From: Hyphococcus sp.
Lineage (GTDB): Bacteria; Pseudomonadota; Alphaproteobacteria; Caulobacterales; Parvularculaceae
Assembly: GCA_013002535.1 (NCBI GenBank)
Contig: JABDJK010000069.1
Location: 1 to 54,548, forward strand
Length of the DNA stretch: 54,548 nucleotides
Direction of reading: 5' to 3'
The notes under the pieces are model-generated. The model did not search any database, had not been told where the DNA came from, and was given only the letters and a program-made list of their open reading frames with translations. The position numbers and the translations under genes were made by a program. Below, piece after piece: positions 28,701 to 36,731 of this stretch; position 1 is the stretch's first letter, and each line of letters begins with the position of its first letter.

Positions 28701-29045
28701 CATCTCGACATTGTATTTTTCAAGAACGCCGCGCTTTTCCAGTTCAAGTGCGCAGTTGAGCGCCGTCTGTCCGCCCATGGTCGGAAGCAGCGCGTCCGGT
28801 TTTTCCGATGCAATGATCTTTTCGACGAATTCCGGCGTGATCGGCTCAATATAGGTAGCGTCGGCGAGACCCGGATCGGTCATTATCGTCGCCGGATTCG
28901 AATTGACAAGAATGACCCGTAAACCTTCCTCTTTCAGCGCCTTTACAGCCTGAACACCGGAATAATCAAACTCGCAGGCCTGACCAATAATGATGGGACC
29001 GGCGCCAATAATCAGAATTGAGGAAATGTCGTCGCGTTTCGGCAT
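25743..29045 (-). CDS. carB: Carbamoyl-phosphate synthase large subunit
   Basis: This 1100-residue enzyme makes carbamoyl phosphate from bicarbonate, ammonia from CarA, and two ATP, for arginine and pyrimidine synthesis. It shows the tandem ATP-grasp halves: first half with [16 protein letters not shown] and [16 protein letters not shown], second half with [17 protein letters not shown] and [16 protein letters not shown]. The C-terminal MGS-like allosteric domain follows from about residue 960. Length is normal. carA lies 5.8 kb away on the same strand instead of adjacent, with seven other features between. Confidence 0.97.
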   Translation of the reverse strand: MPKRDDISSILIIGAGPIIIGQACEFDYSGVQAVKALKEEGLRVILVNSNPATIMTDPGLADATYIEPITPEFVEKIIASEKPDALLPTMGGQTALNCALELEKRGVLEKYNVEMIGARADVIDKAEDREKFRTAMEKIGLENPKSVIASSPEICDDNGAIIGYDRATGVAKAIAMINEIGLPAIIRPAFTLGGTGGGVAYNRDEYEHIVRSGIDASPVGQVLIDESLLGWKEFEMEVVRDKADNCIIVCSIENVDPMGVHTGDSITVAPALTLTDKEFQRLRNASIAVMREIGVETGGSNVQFAVNPDNGRVVVIEMNPRVSRSSALASKATGFPIARIAAKLAVGYTLDELDNDITGETPASFEPTIDYVVTKIPRFAFEKFPGAEKNLSTAMKSVGEAMAIGRNFAESLQKALRSLETGLNGLDPIAVPGLDEGDDLNAFRAALAATTPDRLRVAAQAIRHNLPVEQIRAITQYDPWFLDRLHEIIDAENAIAQKGLPSDPEALRQLKALGFSDKRLAELCSASEKEVRDFRIKRNVRPLYRRIDTCAAEFSAKTPYMYSAYDPSYGEANNSEARVSNRKKVIILGGGPNRIGQGIEFDYCCCHAAFALEEIGVESIMVNCNPETVSTDYDTSDRLYFEPLTAEDVLEIVRTEQASGELLGVIVQYGGQTPLKLASILNEEGIPILGTSFDAIDLAEDRKRFQELVQRLGLLQPKNATAPSRESAAEIATKVGYPLVTRPSYVLGGRAMEIVRDEAALNLYLATAQIEISEKEPLLLDQYLQNAVEVDVDAICDGGEVYIAGVMEHIEEAGIHSGDSACSLPPYTLSEQTITRLEDQTKKLALELGVVGLMNVQYAIKDDDIYLLEVNPRASRTAPFVAKATGVPIANVAAKVMAGAKLSTFDLNPDYSGHISVKEVVFPFSRFPGVDTVLGPEMRSTGEVMGIDKNFAKARAKSLIAAGAIMPSSGKVFVSLKDSDKEGMIKAASKLIEMGFVVVATGGTADYFSENGLSVERINKVLEGRPHIVDALKNGDIDLILNTTEGAQAIKDSRSIRTTALAQKIPCITTAAGARAAVRAIDALRQGGVEVAPLQAYFSR

Positions 29046-29190
29046 TGGTTACTCACATGCGCGCGCCCGAAAGCGCAGGAGCTCGCGCGCAGAATCGGGT
29101 CGGGGATCAGAATCAAATTGTCGGCTAAAGCGGTGTCTTATTGCATGATCCTTGAAAGGGAAACCCCGGAAAGCCGCTGAATGTGACGGA

Positions 29191-29219
29191 TGTGCAAAAT
29201 TTTTTCGCTGGCGCTATAA
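29191..29219 (+). promoter_or_regulatory. Possible promoter of the Vgb-like gene
   Basis: A perfect TATAAT at 29214-29219 has, at 17-base spacing, the weak -35 GTGCAA (29191-29196). It lies about 35 bases before the ATG at 29254, which has AGGAG. The -35 matches the consensus poorly. Confidence 0.4.
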
Positions 29220-29253
29220 TCGCTGCTTCCTGGCTAACAAAAGGAGATTTCCC

Positions 29254-30264
29254 ATGCGATTGATGATTGGCGCCGCGGTGTTTGCCGTTCTTGGCTTGAA
29301 TGTTGGCGGCACAGCGGCCGCAGACGACCTCGCGACTATCGACATTCAGGAATGGGAAGTGCCCTACGAGAAATCGCGCCCGCGCGATCCGTTCGCCGAG
29401 AGCGAAAACTCAGTCTGGTTTGTCGGCCAAAAAACCGGGTATCTCGCGCATCTCGACGTGATGAGCGGCGAATTCAAAAAAATCGACCTCAAGGACGGCT
29501 CCGGCCCGCACAACCTCATTGTTGGGTCTGACGGCATCGTCTGGTACGCCGGCAATCGTACGGCGCTGATTGGGCGATATGACCCGGCGACGGAAGAAAT
29601 CGAGGAAATCCCGATGCCTGATCCGGCGGCGCGCGACCCGCACACGCTCGTGTTCGACAAGGGCGAAGAGAACATTTTCTTCACGTTGCAAGGCGCCAAC
29701 ATGATAGGCCGGATGAATATCGAAACGCGTGAGGTGACGCTCGTCAATTCGAAAACCGAACGCTCGCGGCCATACGGCATCAAAGTCGCTCCGAACGGCG
29801 ACGTGTATGTTGTGCTTCTCGGCACAAACAAAATGGCGCATATCGATCCGGACACCATGGCGCTCACTGAAATTGATTTGCCGCGCGAAGAGGCGCGCCC
29901 GCGCCGGATGGAGATCACTACCAACGGCCGTGTCTGGTATGTCGATTACGCCAAGGGCTATCTCGGCGCCTATGATCCGGCAACGGAAGAATTCGAAGAA
30001 TGGGCGTTCCCGCAAGGCGCGGAGGCGCGCCCCTATGGCATGGCGTCTGACGCCAGCGGCACCATCTGGGCAGTAGCGACGGGCGTCGATCCGAATATGT
30101 TCATGGGCTTTGATTCAGAAACCGAGACGTGGGTCTCCGCAACGCCGGTCCCGTCCGGCGGCGGCACATTGCGTCACATGCACTATCACGAGCCTTCCGG
30201 CGCGGTCTGGTTCGGTGCGGATACCAACACAATTGGCCGCGCGATTGTCGAGTCAGCGGAGTAG
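29254..30264 (+). CDS. Exported Vgb-family (streptogramin-lyase-like) beta-propeller protein
   Basis: This 336-residue protein has a signal peptide (MRLMIGAAVFAVLG, cleavage near TAAADD) followed by a beta-propeller. Repeated blades read like VWYAGNRTALIGRYDPATEE, VYVVLLGTNKMAHIDPDT and VWYVDYAKGYLGAYDPATEE. This repeat belongs to the virginiamycin B lyase-like family. The true lyase is cytoplasmic, while this one is exported. The His residues HYHEPSG and GPHNL may or may not form a lyase site, so resistance should not be assumed. AAAAGGAGA precedes the ATG. It diverges from carB. Confidence 0.82.
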   Translation: MRLMIGAAVFAVLGLNVGGTAAADDLATIDIQEWEVPYEKSRPRDPFAESENSVWFVGQKTGYLAHLDVMSGEFKKIDLKDGSGPHNLIVGSDGIVWYAGNRTALIGRYDPATEEIEEIPMPDPAARDPHTLVFDKGEENIFFTLQGANMIGRMNIETREVTLVNSKTERSRPYGIKVAPNGDVYVVLLGTNKMAHIDPDTMALTEIDLPREEARPRRMEITTNGRVWYVDYAKGYLGAYDPATEEFEEWAFPQGAEARPYGMASDASGTIWAVATGVDPNMFMGFDSETETWVSATPVPSGGGTLRHMHYHEPSGAVWFGADTNTIGRAIVESAE

Positions 30265-30279
30265 GTCGCAATTTTTGAA

Positions 30280-31062
30280 GTGATGAAACATGCGCATTCT
30301 GTTGTTTGTGTTTGCAGCGGCGCCCACCTCTCCCCGTTGGGGAAAGGTCGAAATTTGCGGCGGCAAATTTCGCGTGATGGGCTAGGCTTTGGAAGCCGTA
30401 CAACGTATGTTCCCCCGCACCCCATCCTTCTCCCCGTTGCGGAACGGGAGCGGAATGCACGTGTTTCGATTTTCCGTTTTTGCCGATTGTTCGCCATCGC
30501 TATTGTAGCGATGCCAACAGCCACGATAACGGCACACGCTAATTCCGACGGCCCCCCTTGGGGCTCGGCTGACCCAAATGCTGCGCAAAACTGCCATAGT
30601 TGTCACTTTGACAATGACGCGGTAATGGCATCGGAGGCTCTGCAAATCGCGGGGTTACCTGAACGTTTCGAGCGCAACAAATCTTATGTCGTAACTCTTG
30701 CGTTCCCTGTTACCAATGCCAAGACGGGCGGATTGATGGCAATTGCATCTAGTGGAATTTTTTCCGCTGGCGGCGACTTTCTGGAGGCAAGCGGCGCTCG
30801 AATTCGTTCTACGTATGCAAAGAAACCGGAAGGTGGACAATTGCACTGGACTTTTATGTGGACTGCCCCGATCGACGCAGCAGACCCGGTCGACATAGCG
30901 ATTGCGGTCAACGCGTCGAATGACGATGCTTCTGCGTTTGGGGATGCGATTCATTTCAAAACGTTTTCGATGAATTCGGGCGATGAATTTGTCGAGAAAC
31001 CACCCGAAACGTCTGTTAATATTGAGCCGCAGGGCCCAACTAAAGATGGCGAGGCATATTAA
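30280..31062 (+). CDS. Exported protein with one CxxCH motif and a Reeler-like beta-sandwich
   Basis: The reliable part starts near 30487 with a signal peptide (LFAIAIVAMPTATITAHA). Then come NCHSCHFDND, one heme c-type CxxCH motif, and a beta-sandwich (LQIAGLPERFERNKSYVVTL, LHWTFMWTAPI) resembling the 'choice-of-anchor V'/Reeler-like domains that often follow such motifs. The frame is open back to GTG/ATG at 30280/30283, but the extra 5' part runs through a palindromic repeat (30325-30451) and reads as low-complexity Arg-rich sequence. The true start may be TTG at 30487, which lacks a clear ribosome site. It may be electron-carrying and periplasmic; function unknown. It follows the Vgb-like gene by 15 bases. 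Confidence 0.6.
   Translation: MMKHAHSVVCVCSGAHLSPLGKGRNLRRQISRDGLGFGSRTTYVPPHPILLPVAERERNARVSIFRFCRLFAIAIVAMPTATITAHANSDGPPWGSADPNAAQNCHSCHFDNDAVMASEALQIAGLPERFERNKSYVVTLAFPVTNAKTGGLMAIASSGIFSAGGDFLEASGARIRSTYAKKPEGGQLHWTFMWTAPIDAADPVDIAIAVNASNDDASAFGDAIHFKTFSMNSGDEFVEKPPETSVNIEPQGPTKDGEAY
30325..30451. repeat. Palindromic repeat element of the 'CACCTCTCCC' type, copy A
   Basis: It contains CCACCTCTCCCCGTTGGGG, a perfect inner palindrome CGAAATTTGC/GCAAATTTCG (30349-30358 and 30363-30372), and a second arm CCATCCTTCTCCCCGTTGC then GGAACGGGAG. Similar short blocks appear in the element at 31066-31214. It overlaps the 5' extension of the CxxCH gene. Confidence 0.65.
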
Positions 31063-31065
31063 TCT

Positions 31066-31214
31066 ACCCCCTCCGTCCAGACGCGAGTAGCGGCTGGACA
31101 CCTCTCCCGCGGTGCGGGGGAGGAAGGCGCTACGATGGAGATTAAGCGCAAATTTGCATCGCTTTCTCTCTTCCCTCGTTTGCGGAGAAGTGTCTGCGAG
31201 GCAGACGAAGGGGG
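31066..31214. repeat. Inverted-repeat element of the 'CACCTCTCCC' type, copy B
   Basis: The left arm reads CTACCCCCTCCGTC then GACACCTCTCCCGC. The right arm, read in reverse complement, has AACCCCCTTCGTCTG then AGACACTTCTCCGCAAACG. Between them is a conserved-looking core (GCGCTACGATGGAGATTAAG, then GCGCAAATTTGCATCG). The structure is that of a short non-coding mobile-type repeat (MITE-like); no target duplication was identified. Confidence 0.65.
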
Positions 31215-31540
31215 TTTTTGCAGTAGAAATAACCAAACGGGGTTCAGCCGTCGGAGGCGTTCGAGGCGACTGTTTGAGAACCGAACGCAGCACCGCCGAC
31301 GAATCTTTTTCGCAAAAATTTCGTAACATGTTGCGCGCCGCGCAACATTACTCAGCCTCTGCAAGAAACGGGATTTCAGTTTTCTAGTACTGGAAGAAAA
31401 CCAACATTCAAAATCTCGTTTGTTTTCGCAAAACCGGGTTCCATCCCGAATTCGCGCGGAACAAACTCGTGGATAGTTATCCTCATGCGTACTGGGCGCT
31501 TATGGTAGTTCTCAGAATAAGGATTGTTCAAATCCCTATT

Positions 31541-31680
31541 CCTCATCCTGAGGTGCAAACGCAAAGGCTTTTGCCTCGAAGGATGATCAAGAGCGTTGCG
31601 CCGTTTGTTACGCTGGATGCCATCCTTCGAGGCTCCATCCGCAATCAGACGATTACGAATAAAGGCGCCTCAGGATGAGG
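31541..31680. repeat. Palindromic interspersed element, copy 2
   Basis: Outer arms CCTCATCCTGAGG (31541-31553) and CCTCAGGATGAGG (31668-31680) are perfectly inverted. Inner arms GCCTCGAAGGATG (31573-31585) and CATCCTTCGAGGC (31621-31633) are also perfect. The same two arm sequences occur in copy 1 at 12556-12687, with differing loops. Confidence 0.88.
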
Positions 31681-31857
31681 GTTGCAAATTGAAACAAGTC
31701 TTAACCAGACCACATTTTGGAACGATAAACTCAATGAGAAATCCCCCGGCGAACGCCGCTTCGACAGCCAACAATTTCCGCGAAACCAGTCCGGAAGACC
31801 AGAGTCGCTTAGAGGCCAGCAATGGCGGCAAGAAAAGCTTCCACAAAGAGAACGTAT

Positions 31858-32589
31858 TTACTGCCAGCGCTTGGATGTCTTCTGCGCAATTGTGTCCGGC
31901 GCTTCTGTCCTAGCGCCCTGATAGCCGGTAATGTGATCCGCGACGAAGGGATTGCTTTTGCGCTCAGCGCCGAAAGTCGAGGTCGGCCCATGACCAGGAA
32001 CGAACTGCATAGTCTCGCCGAGCGGCCAGAGTTTTTGAGTGATAGAGTCTATCAGCGTTTGATGATCTCCGCGCGGAAAATCCGTCCGTCCAATAGAGCC
32101 GGCGAAAAGAACGTCGCCGACAAAGGCAATATTGACGCCTTTATGGTAAATCACAACGTGCCCCGGCGTGTGCCCCGGCGTGTAGACGACGTCGAATTTG
32201 ATTCCGTCAAGTTCCAGCTTGTCGCCGTCATTTAGCCATTTATCCGGTTTGCAGTCTTCGCCCATGCCAGGTTTGCCGTACTGCGCCCAGTGGCTCGCTA
32301 TTTCATCGAGCCAGAATACATCGTCCTTATGCGGACCAATAATCGGCGCGCCTGTTTCGCGTTTTACAGCTTCGGCGCCGCCAGCGTGATCAAGATGACC
32401 ATGGGTAAGCCATATCTGCTCAATCTTTGCACCAAACTCTTTCGCGGCGCCGAGAATTTTTTCCGGTTCGCCGCCCGGGTCGACAACCGCGGCCTTGCCC
32501 GAGGGCGCTTTGATGATCGAGCAATTCTGTTGAAACGGCGTTACCGGAACGACGCGAATTTGAAACGGCGGTGTTTTTTCTTGTGTCAT
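31858..32589 (-). CDS. MBL-fold metallo-hydrolase (glyoxalase II/YcbL-like)
   Basis: This 243-residue hydrolase has the zinc motif LTHGHLDHAGG (near residues 80-90), then TPGHTPGHVV, FVGDVLFAGSIGRTDFPRGD and FVPGHGPTSTFGAERKSNPF. These match the short type II glyoxalase-like group (YcbL/GloC), which hydrolyses S-lactoylglutathione and similar thioesters. It lacks the long C-terminal glutathione-binding domain of GloB. It ends the minus-strand pair with the sulfotransferase-like gene 32 bases upstream. Substrate is inferred from the family. Confidence 0.87.
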   Translation of the reverse strand: MTQEKTPPFQIRVVPVTPFQQNCSIIKAPSGKAAVVDPGGEPEKILGAAKEFGAKIEQIWLTHGHLDHAGGAEAVKRETGAPIIGPHKDDVFWLDEIASHWAQYGKPGMGEDCKPDKWLNDGDKLELDGIKFDVVYTPGHTPGHVVIYHKGVNIAFVGDVLFAGSIGRTDFPRGDHQTLIDSITQKLWPLGETMQFVPGHGPTSTFGAERKSNPFVADHITGYQGARTEAPDTIAQKTSKRWQ

Positions 32590-32621
32590 GGCGCCTCAGC
32601 TAAGGACCGGAATGCGTCGCG

Positions 32622-33635
32622 TCAACCGAAGCGATCAATCGCAATGGCAATTGGCGGGAATTGTTTCGCCTGGGTCTCTAGCCATAGGCGACCCCGCGAA
32701 ATCTCGTCTCCGGCGATGCGCGCATATTCGGCGAGGAGGGTTTTTCGTAAGTCAGCGCCATATTCATGTTCCGGTGCTTTTGAATATTGCCGCATGATCG
32801 GGCCTTCCAGCGTCTGGGCGATTGCGCCGCTGTCCGGTGCGCCGCCGAGGGCGTCAACGATATCGAATAGGCGATCAGCGGGTTCGGCAAGAAATTCTTC
32901 GAAGTCAAAAGATTTGGCAGTGTCGGCCTCTGCGGCCGTCGCCGTTTCGCTGGCCCATGCCGCGGCAGCTATTTCCCCGTGAGACATTGCCGCGAGATCG
33001 CCAATGTCGCTGCTGCAGAGTACACGCAAGCGCCGCATACGCAATTCAATGGAGCCAAACAGATCGTGAATGTTGTTTTCCGCGCCCAACATCGTGGCGA
33101 TGTATGCATCGGCTTTAATGGTGATGAACGCTTGTTTTGCAGCACCAAATGCCGCAGCGTTGGCCATCAAATTGTTGCAAAAGCTCGTTGCTTTCACCGC
33201 CGACGGCGCCTTGGCGCAACTGCGCAAAAACAAATCAAAACGGTCGCGGGCGTCCTCTTCACGCCACATGCTGAGGCGCTCTGCGGCGTTCGCACGCATC
33301 ATCGCAAAGGTGCGCATGGGCAAGGGCTCACGAAGACCGCGCGGCCCGCCTGCCGCCTCAACCAGCTTCGAGATAAGGGTCGATCCGCAATGGCCAATAT
33401 GGAAAATAATCGCCGGATATTGTTTTGGAAGTGTGCTCAGTATGGTTTTGGCGTCCGCCCAGGGAACCATCGCGCCTTGCGTTGTTGGCGTCAGAATGCG
33501 CTGGTCGAGAAAGGCGGCGTTGCGGATTTCATCAGCGGAAAACGATGCAATCGCCGCCGCGTCGCGGACAGGATCGATCTGGTGGATCAAAAGATTGGGA
33601 TCGGACAAAAGGCGATTTAAAAGGTCGGTGGACAT
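32622..33635 (-). CDS. Sulfotransferase-like P-loop protein
   Basis: This 337-residue protein contains YPAIIFHIGHCGSTLISKLV followed by EAAGG (about residues 73-97). The HCGSTLI part resembles the 5'-phosphosulfate-binding loop (RSGTTLL type) of PAPS-dependent sulfotransferases. A downstream LREPLPM segment matches the usual position of the acceptor-site region. A 3'-phosphate-binding Arg/Ser pair is not obvious, and part of the middle is Ala-rich. The start at 33635 is chosen because upstream codons look non-coding, though the ribosome site is weak. It may modify small molecules or be an inactive relative; confidence in the fold is moderate. It diverges from the YcaQ gene by 60 bases. Confidence 0.6.
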   Translation of the reverse strand: MSTDLLNRLLSDPNLLIHQIDPVRDAAAIASFSADEIRNAAFLDQRILTPTTQGAMVPWADAKTILSTLPKQYPAIIFHIGHCGSTLISKLVEAAGGPRGLREPLPMRTFAMMRANAAERLSMWREEDARDRFDLFLRSCAKAPSAVKATSFCNNLMANAAAFGAAKQAFITIKADAYIATMLGAENNIHDLFGSIELRMRRLRVLCSSDIGDLAAMSHGEIAAAAWASETATAAEADTAKSFDFEEFLAEPADRLFDIVDALGGAPDSGAIAQTLEGPIMRQYSKAPEHEYGADLRKTLLAEYARIAGDEISRGRLWLETQAKQFPPIAIAIDRFG

Positions 33636-33695
33636 GACGCCCGGTTTACACCCATTGTTTCCGCTTCGCCACTTCGTCTTCACAATTGAGAATTT

Positions 33696-34862
33696 ATGGC
33701 CCTCAAAATTTCAAATCGCGACGCCCGGCGGCTTTGGCTCAACAGGCAGGGGCTCGCCGAAACCCCTACGGGCAAATTGGATAAGGACGGGCTTTTGCAA
33801 ATCGTAAAAGCTCTCGGCTTTGTTCAGATGGATACGATCCGTGTTGTCGCCCGCGCCCATGATCACATTGCCTGGTCGCGCAACCAGCATTATCGCGAAG
33901 GTATGCTCGATGAACTGGTGAAGGATCGATTGGCGTTTGAGCATTTCACCCATGATGCGTCGGTTTTGCCCATGGAGACCTATCCCTATTGGCGGCGTCA
34001 GTTCGATCGCATGCGTGGGCAACTCGACAGCGGACGCTGGCCGAAATTCATGTCGCCTAAGCGCGAGCGCGACAAAATGTTAAAGCGAATTGAAAAGGAG
34101 GGCCCGCTTTGCTCCAACGATTTCGAAGCGGCGCCCAGCACAAGCCGCAAAGAGGGGTGGGCCCGGCCGCCGCACAAATACGCGCTCGATTATCTCTGGT
34201 ACATTGGCGTTCTCGCGACCTGCCATCGGCGCAATTTCATCAAGATGTATGCGACGCGGGAAAAAGTCATTCCGGAAAATATTCTTACGAAATCGATCAG
34301 CAACGCAAAGCAAGTCGATTGGTTGTGTGAAAACGCGCTCAACCGCCTCGGCTTCGCGAGCGAAGGCGACATCATGCGGTTCTGGGGCGCTGCCGATCTC
34401 GATGAAGTCAAAGCATGGATCAAAAAACGCCGCAGAAAACTCGTTCCCGTCGAAGTCGTCAACGCAGACAAATCGCTAAAGAAAGCGTGGGCCCCAGCCG
34501 ACATTGAAGAGCGGATTGAAAACCTATCCGCGCCAACGAGCCGGTTGCGCATTTTAAATCCGTTTGATCCGGCGGCGCGCGATCGTAATCGCCTGCAGCG
34601 GCTCTTCGGGTTTGACTATCGCATAGAGATTTTCGTGCCCCCCGCAAAACGTCAGTATGGCTATTACGTTTATCCGCTGTTGGAGGGCGATCGTTTCGTC
34701 GGACGGATTGAAGCTCGCGCCAACCGCAAAAAGAAAACGCTGACAATTGAAAATTTCTGGTGGGAGAGGGGCGTCAAGAATACGCCCGCGCGCCGCAAAA
34801 AACTCGACGCGGAGTTAGAGCGGATGGCCCGGTTTGTCGGGGTGGACGAAATCGTTTCTTAA
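33696..34862 (+). CDS. YcaQ/AlkX-type winged-helix DNA glycosylase
   Basis: This 388-residue HTH_42 (DUF1006) protein matches the YcaQ/AlkX/AlkZ family, which removes alkylated bases and unhooks interstrand crosslinks. The catalytic QxD motif is present as Gln44-Met45-Asp46 in GFVQMDTIRVVARAHDHI. The family segment FEHFTHDASVLPMETYPYW follows, and the C-terminal region has RILNPFDPAARDRNRLQRLF. Winged-helix repeats make up the rest. It overlaps the convergent carA by four bases. The family assignment is by motif; lesion range is unknown. Confidence 0.87.
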   Translation: MALKISNRDARRLWLNRQGLAETPTGKLDKDGLLQIVKALGFVQMDTIRVVARAHDHIAWSRNQHYREGMLDELVKDRLAFEHFTHDASVLPMETYPYWRRQFDRMRGQLDSGRWPKFMSPKRERDKMLKRIEKEGPLCSNDFEAAPSTSRKEGWARPPHKYALDYLWYIGVLATCHRRNFIKMYATREKVIPENILTKSISNAKQVDWLCENALNRLGFASEGDIMRFWGAADLDEVKAWIKKRRRKLVPVEVVNADKSLKKAWAPADIEERIENLSAPTSRLRILNPFDPAARDRNRLQRLFGFDYRIEIFVPPAKRQYGYYVYPLLEGDRFVGRIEARANRKKKTLTIENFWWERGVKNTPARRKKLDAELERMARFVGVDEIVS

Positions 34863-36022
34863 GCCGCTTCAACCCGCTCAAGAAATCTTCTGAAAATATA
34901 AAAACTGTCTTCCGGGCCGGGGGAGGCCTCCGGGTGATGCTGTACGGAGAATGCCGGCGCGTCTTTCAGCGTTATCCCGCAATTTGTTTGATCGAACAGC
35001 GACACGTGGGTTTGTTCGACATTGCCCGGCAACGATGACGCGTCAACGGCGAAGCCATGGTTCATGGAAACGATCTCAACTTTGCCCGTAGCAAGGTCCT
35101 TCACCGGATGGTTCGCGCCGTGATGGCCTTGCGGCATCTTTACGGTCTTTGCGCCAACGGCGAGTGCGAGCAGTTGATGCCCGAGACATATGCCAAACAC
35201 CGGAATTCTCGCGTTCAGCAGTTCGCGGATGACCGGCGCGGCGTATTCCGCCGTCGCCGCCGGATCGCCGGGGCCGTTGGAAAGAACAACACCGTCTGGG
35301 GCGAGCGACTTGATCTCATCGAAACTTGCCGTCGCAGGCACGACCGTCACACGGCAGTCCTCGCTGGCAAGCCGCCGCAGGATGTTGGCTTTGACGCCAT
35401 AATCGATGACCACGATGTGGGCGCCATTACCGGCGCTTAACCCGTAGCCGTCATCCCATCCCGCTTCGGTGTGTGAGAATTGCTTTGGCGTCGTTACGTA
35501 TTTTGCGAGATCGCGGCCTACCAACCCTTGCCAGTCGGCGGCCATTTTCGCGAGCGTGTCAATGTCAAAATCTCCGGCGGTGTTATAAGCGATGACGCCG
35601 TGGGGCATGCCGTTTTCGCGAATAAATATCGTCAGGGTGCGTGTATCGACGCCGGCGATGCCAATGATGCCGCGCCGTCTCATCCATGCAGAAAGATCAA
35701 GTTGTGCCCGATAATTTGCCGGGCTAGTCGGTATCGCACTGACAATTGCGCCGCGCGCCGCAGTCGCTGCGACAGCCGATGCATTCTCAACGTCCTCGGC
35801 GTTGACGCCGACATTGCCGATATGTGGAAACGTGAAGGTGACGATCTGCTCGGCGTAGGAGGGGTCCGTTAAAATTTCCTGATAGCCGGTCATTGCCGTA
35901 TTGAAACAGATCTCACCGACGGCGTTCCCCGGCGCGCCGAAGCCCGTCCCGTAAATTGTTGTTTTATCAGCAAAAACGAGTGCTGCGGTCGACTTTTGGG
36001 AGGGTTCTTGACTAATTTTCAT
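34859..36022 (-). CDS. carA: Carbamoyl-phosphate synthase small subunit
   Basis: This 387-residue glutaminase subunit supplies ammonia to CarB. The N-terminal CPSase domain starts with ALVFADKTTIYGTGFGA, and NTAMTGYQEILTDPSYAEQI is the family signature. The class I amidotransferase domain has the catalytic Cys in VFGICLGHQLLALAVG and the His-Glu pair in FSVQHHPEASPGP. An AAGAGA site precedes the ATG. Its partner carB is 5.8 kb away on the same strand. It diverges from the YqeY gene. Confidence 0.97.
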   Translation of the reverse strand: MKISQEPSQKSTAALVFADKTTIYGTGFGAPGNAVGEICFNTAMTGYQEILTDPSYAEQIVTFTFPHIGNVGVNAEDVENASAVAATAARGAIVSAIPTSPANYRAQLDLSAWMRRRGIIGIAGVDTRTLTIFIRENGMPHGVIAYNTAGDFDIDTLAKMAADWQGLVGRDLAKYVTTPKQFSHTEAGWDDGYGLSAGNGAHIVVIDYGVKANILRRLASEDCRVTVVPATASFDEIKSLAPDGVVLSNGPGDPAATAEYAAPVIRELLNARIPVFGICLGHQLLALAVGAKTVKMPQGHHGANHPVKDLATGKVEIVSMNHGFAVDASSLPGNVEQTHVSLFDQTNCGITLKDAPAFSVQHHPEASPGPEDSFYIFRRFLERVEAA

Positions 36023-36250
36023 AAAGGCATATCTCTTCGCGGCCTGATCGCGGATTGGCGATCACGCGCGGCGGCGCTGGCGAATGCGGCGACCTTCCGC
36101 GCAAAACGGCCGGAAGCTAGGCGAAGCTAGGCATCAGGTCAATTGAACGGATACGTCAGAAAAAATCCCGGAAGATCAAACGACTAAATCCCAGAATAAC
36201 GCCAACGAATTTTGTCGTTCGGTATTTTAAGTCCCGTTGGAGAATCGCTC

Positions 36251-36709
36251 GTGCTTAGAACCCAGATTGAAGACGCGCTGAAAGCATCAATGAAGGCGAA
36301 GGATGACAAACTTCGCGTTTCGACGCTGCGTCTTGTTATGGCTGCGATTAAGGACCGCGATATTGCGGCGCGCGGCAATGACAATTGCGAGGGAATTGGC
36401 GACGACGATATTCTGGAATTGCTCGCAAAGATGGTGAAGCAGCGTGAAGACAGTGCCGAAGCTTATGAAAAAGGCTGCCGGCCTGAGCTTGCTGAGGCTG
36501 AACGCAACGAGATTGAAGTCATCCGTGAATTTATGCCGCGCCAGCTCGACGAAGCCGAAATCAAGGCAGCGGTAAATTCCGTTGTCGAGGAATACGAAGC
36601 CTCAGGTCTTAAAGACATGGGCAAGTGTATGGGCGCCTTAAAAGAGCGCTATCAGGGCACAATGGATTTCGGCCAGGCCGGCAAGCTAATGAAAGAAGCA
36701 CTGAGTTAG
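36251..36709 (+). CDS. GatB/YqeY domain protein
   Basis: This 152-residue protein is the stand-alone GatB/YqeY type: MLRTQIEDALKASMKAKD, LRVSTLRLVMAAIKDRDI, EVIREFMPRQL and GKCMGALKERYQGTMDFGQA. GTG at 36251 is taken as start because GGAG lies eight bases upstream and the family begins at this LRTQIED segment; an ATG 39 bases upstream would add atypical residues. The domain in GatB binds tRNA, but the role of free YqeY is unclear. Divergent from carA, as in many alphaproteobacteria. Confidence 0.9.
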   Translation: MLRTQIEDALKASMKAKDDKLRVSTLRLVMAAIKDRDIAARGNDNCEGIGDDDILELLAKMVKQREDSAEAYEKGCRPELAEAERNEIEVIREFMPRQLDEAEIKAAVNSVVEEYEASGLKDMGKCMGALKERYQGTMDFGQAGKLMKEALS

Positions 36710-36731
36710 GTCGGCCGGCGTCGTCCATTCA

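Larger units (their letters stand above)
31063..31857. other. Non-coding stretch with two repeat elements
   Basis: These 795 bases between the CxxCH gene and the MBL hydrolase hold no supported gene. They contain the palindromic elements at 31066-31214 and 31541-31680. The rest (31215-31540 and 31681-31857) shows only short open frames without ribosome sites or recognisable products. Confidence 0.6.

Noticed and set aside
29254-30264. Streptogramin resistance gene
   Set aside because: The propeller family match is good, but the protein is exported and the lyase active site is not established.
31469-31921. Short plus-strand frames in the repeat region
   Set aside because: They cross palindromic elements, lack ribosome sites and resemble nothing.
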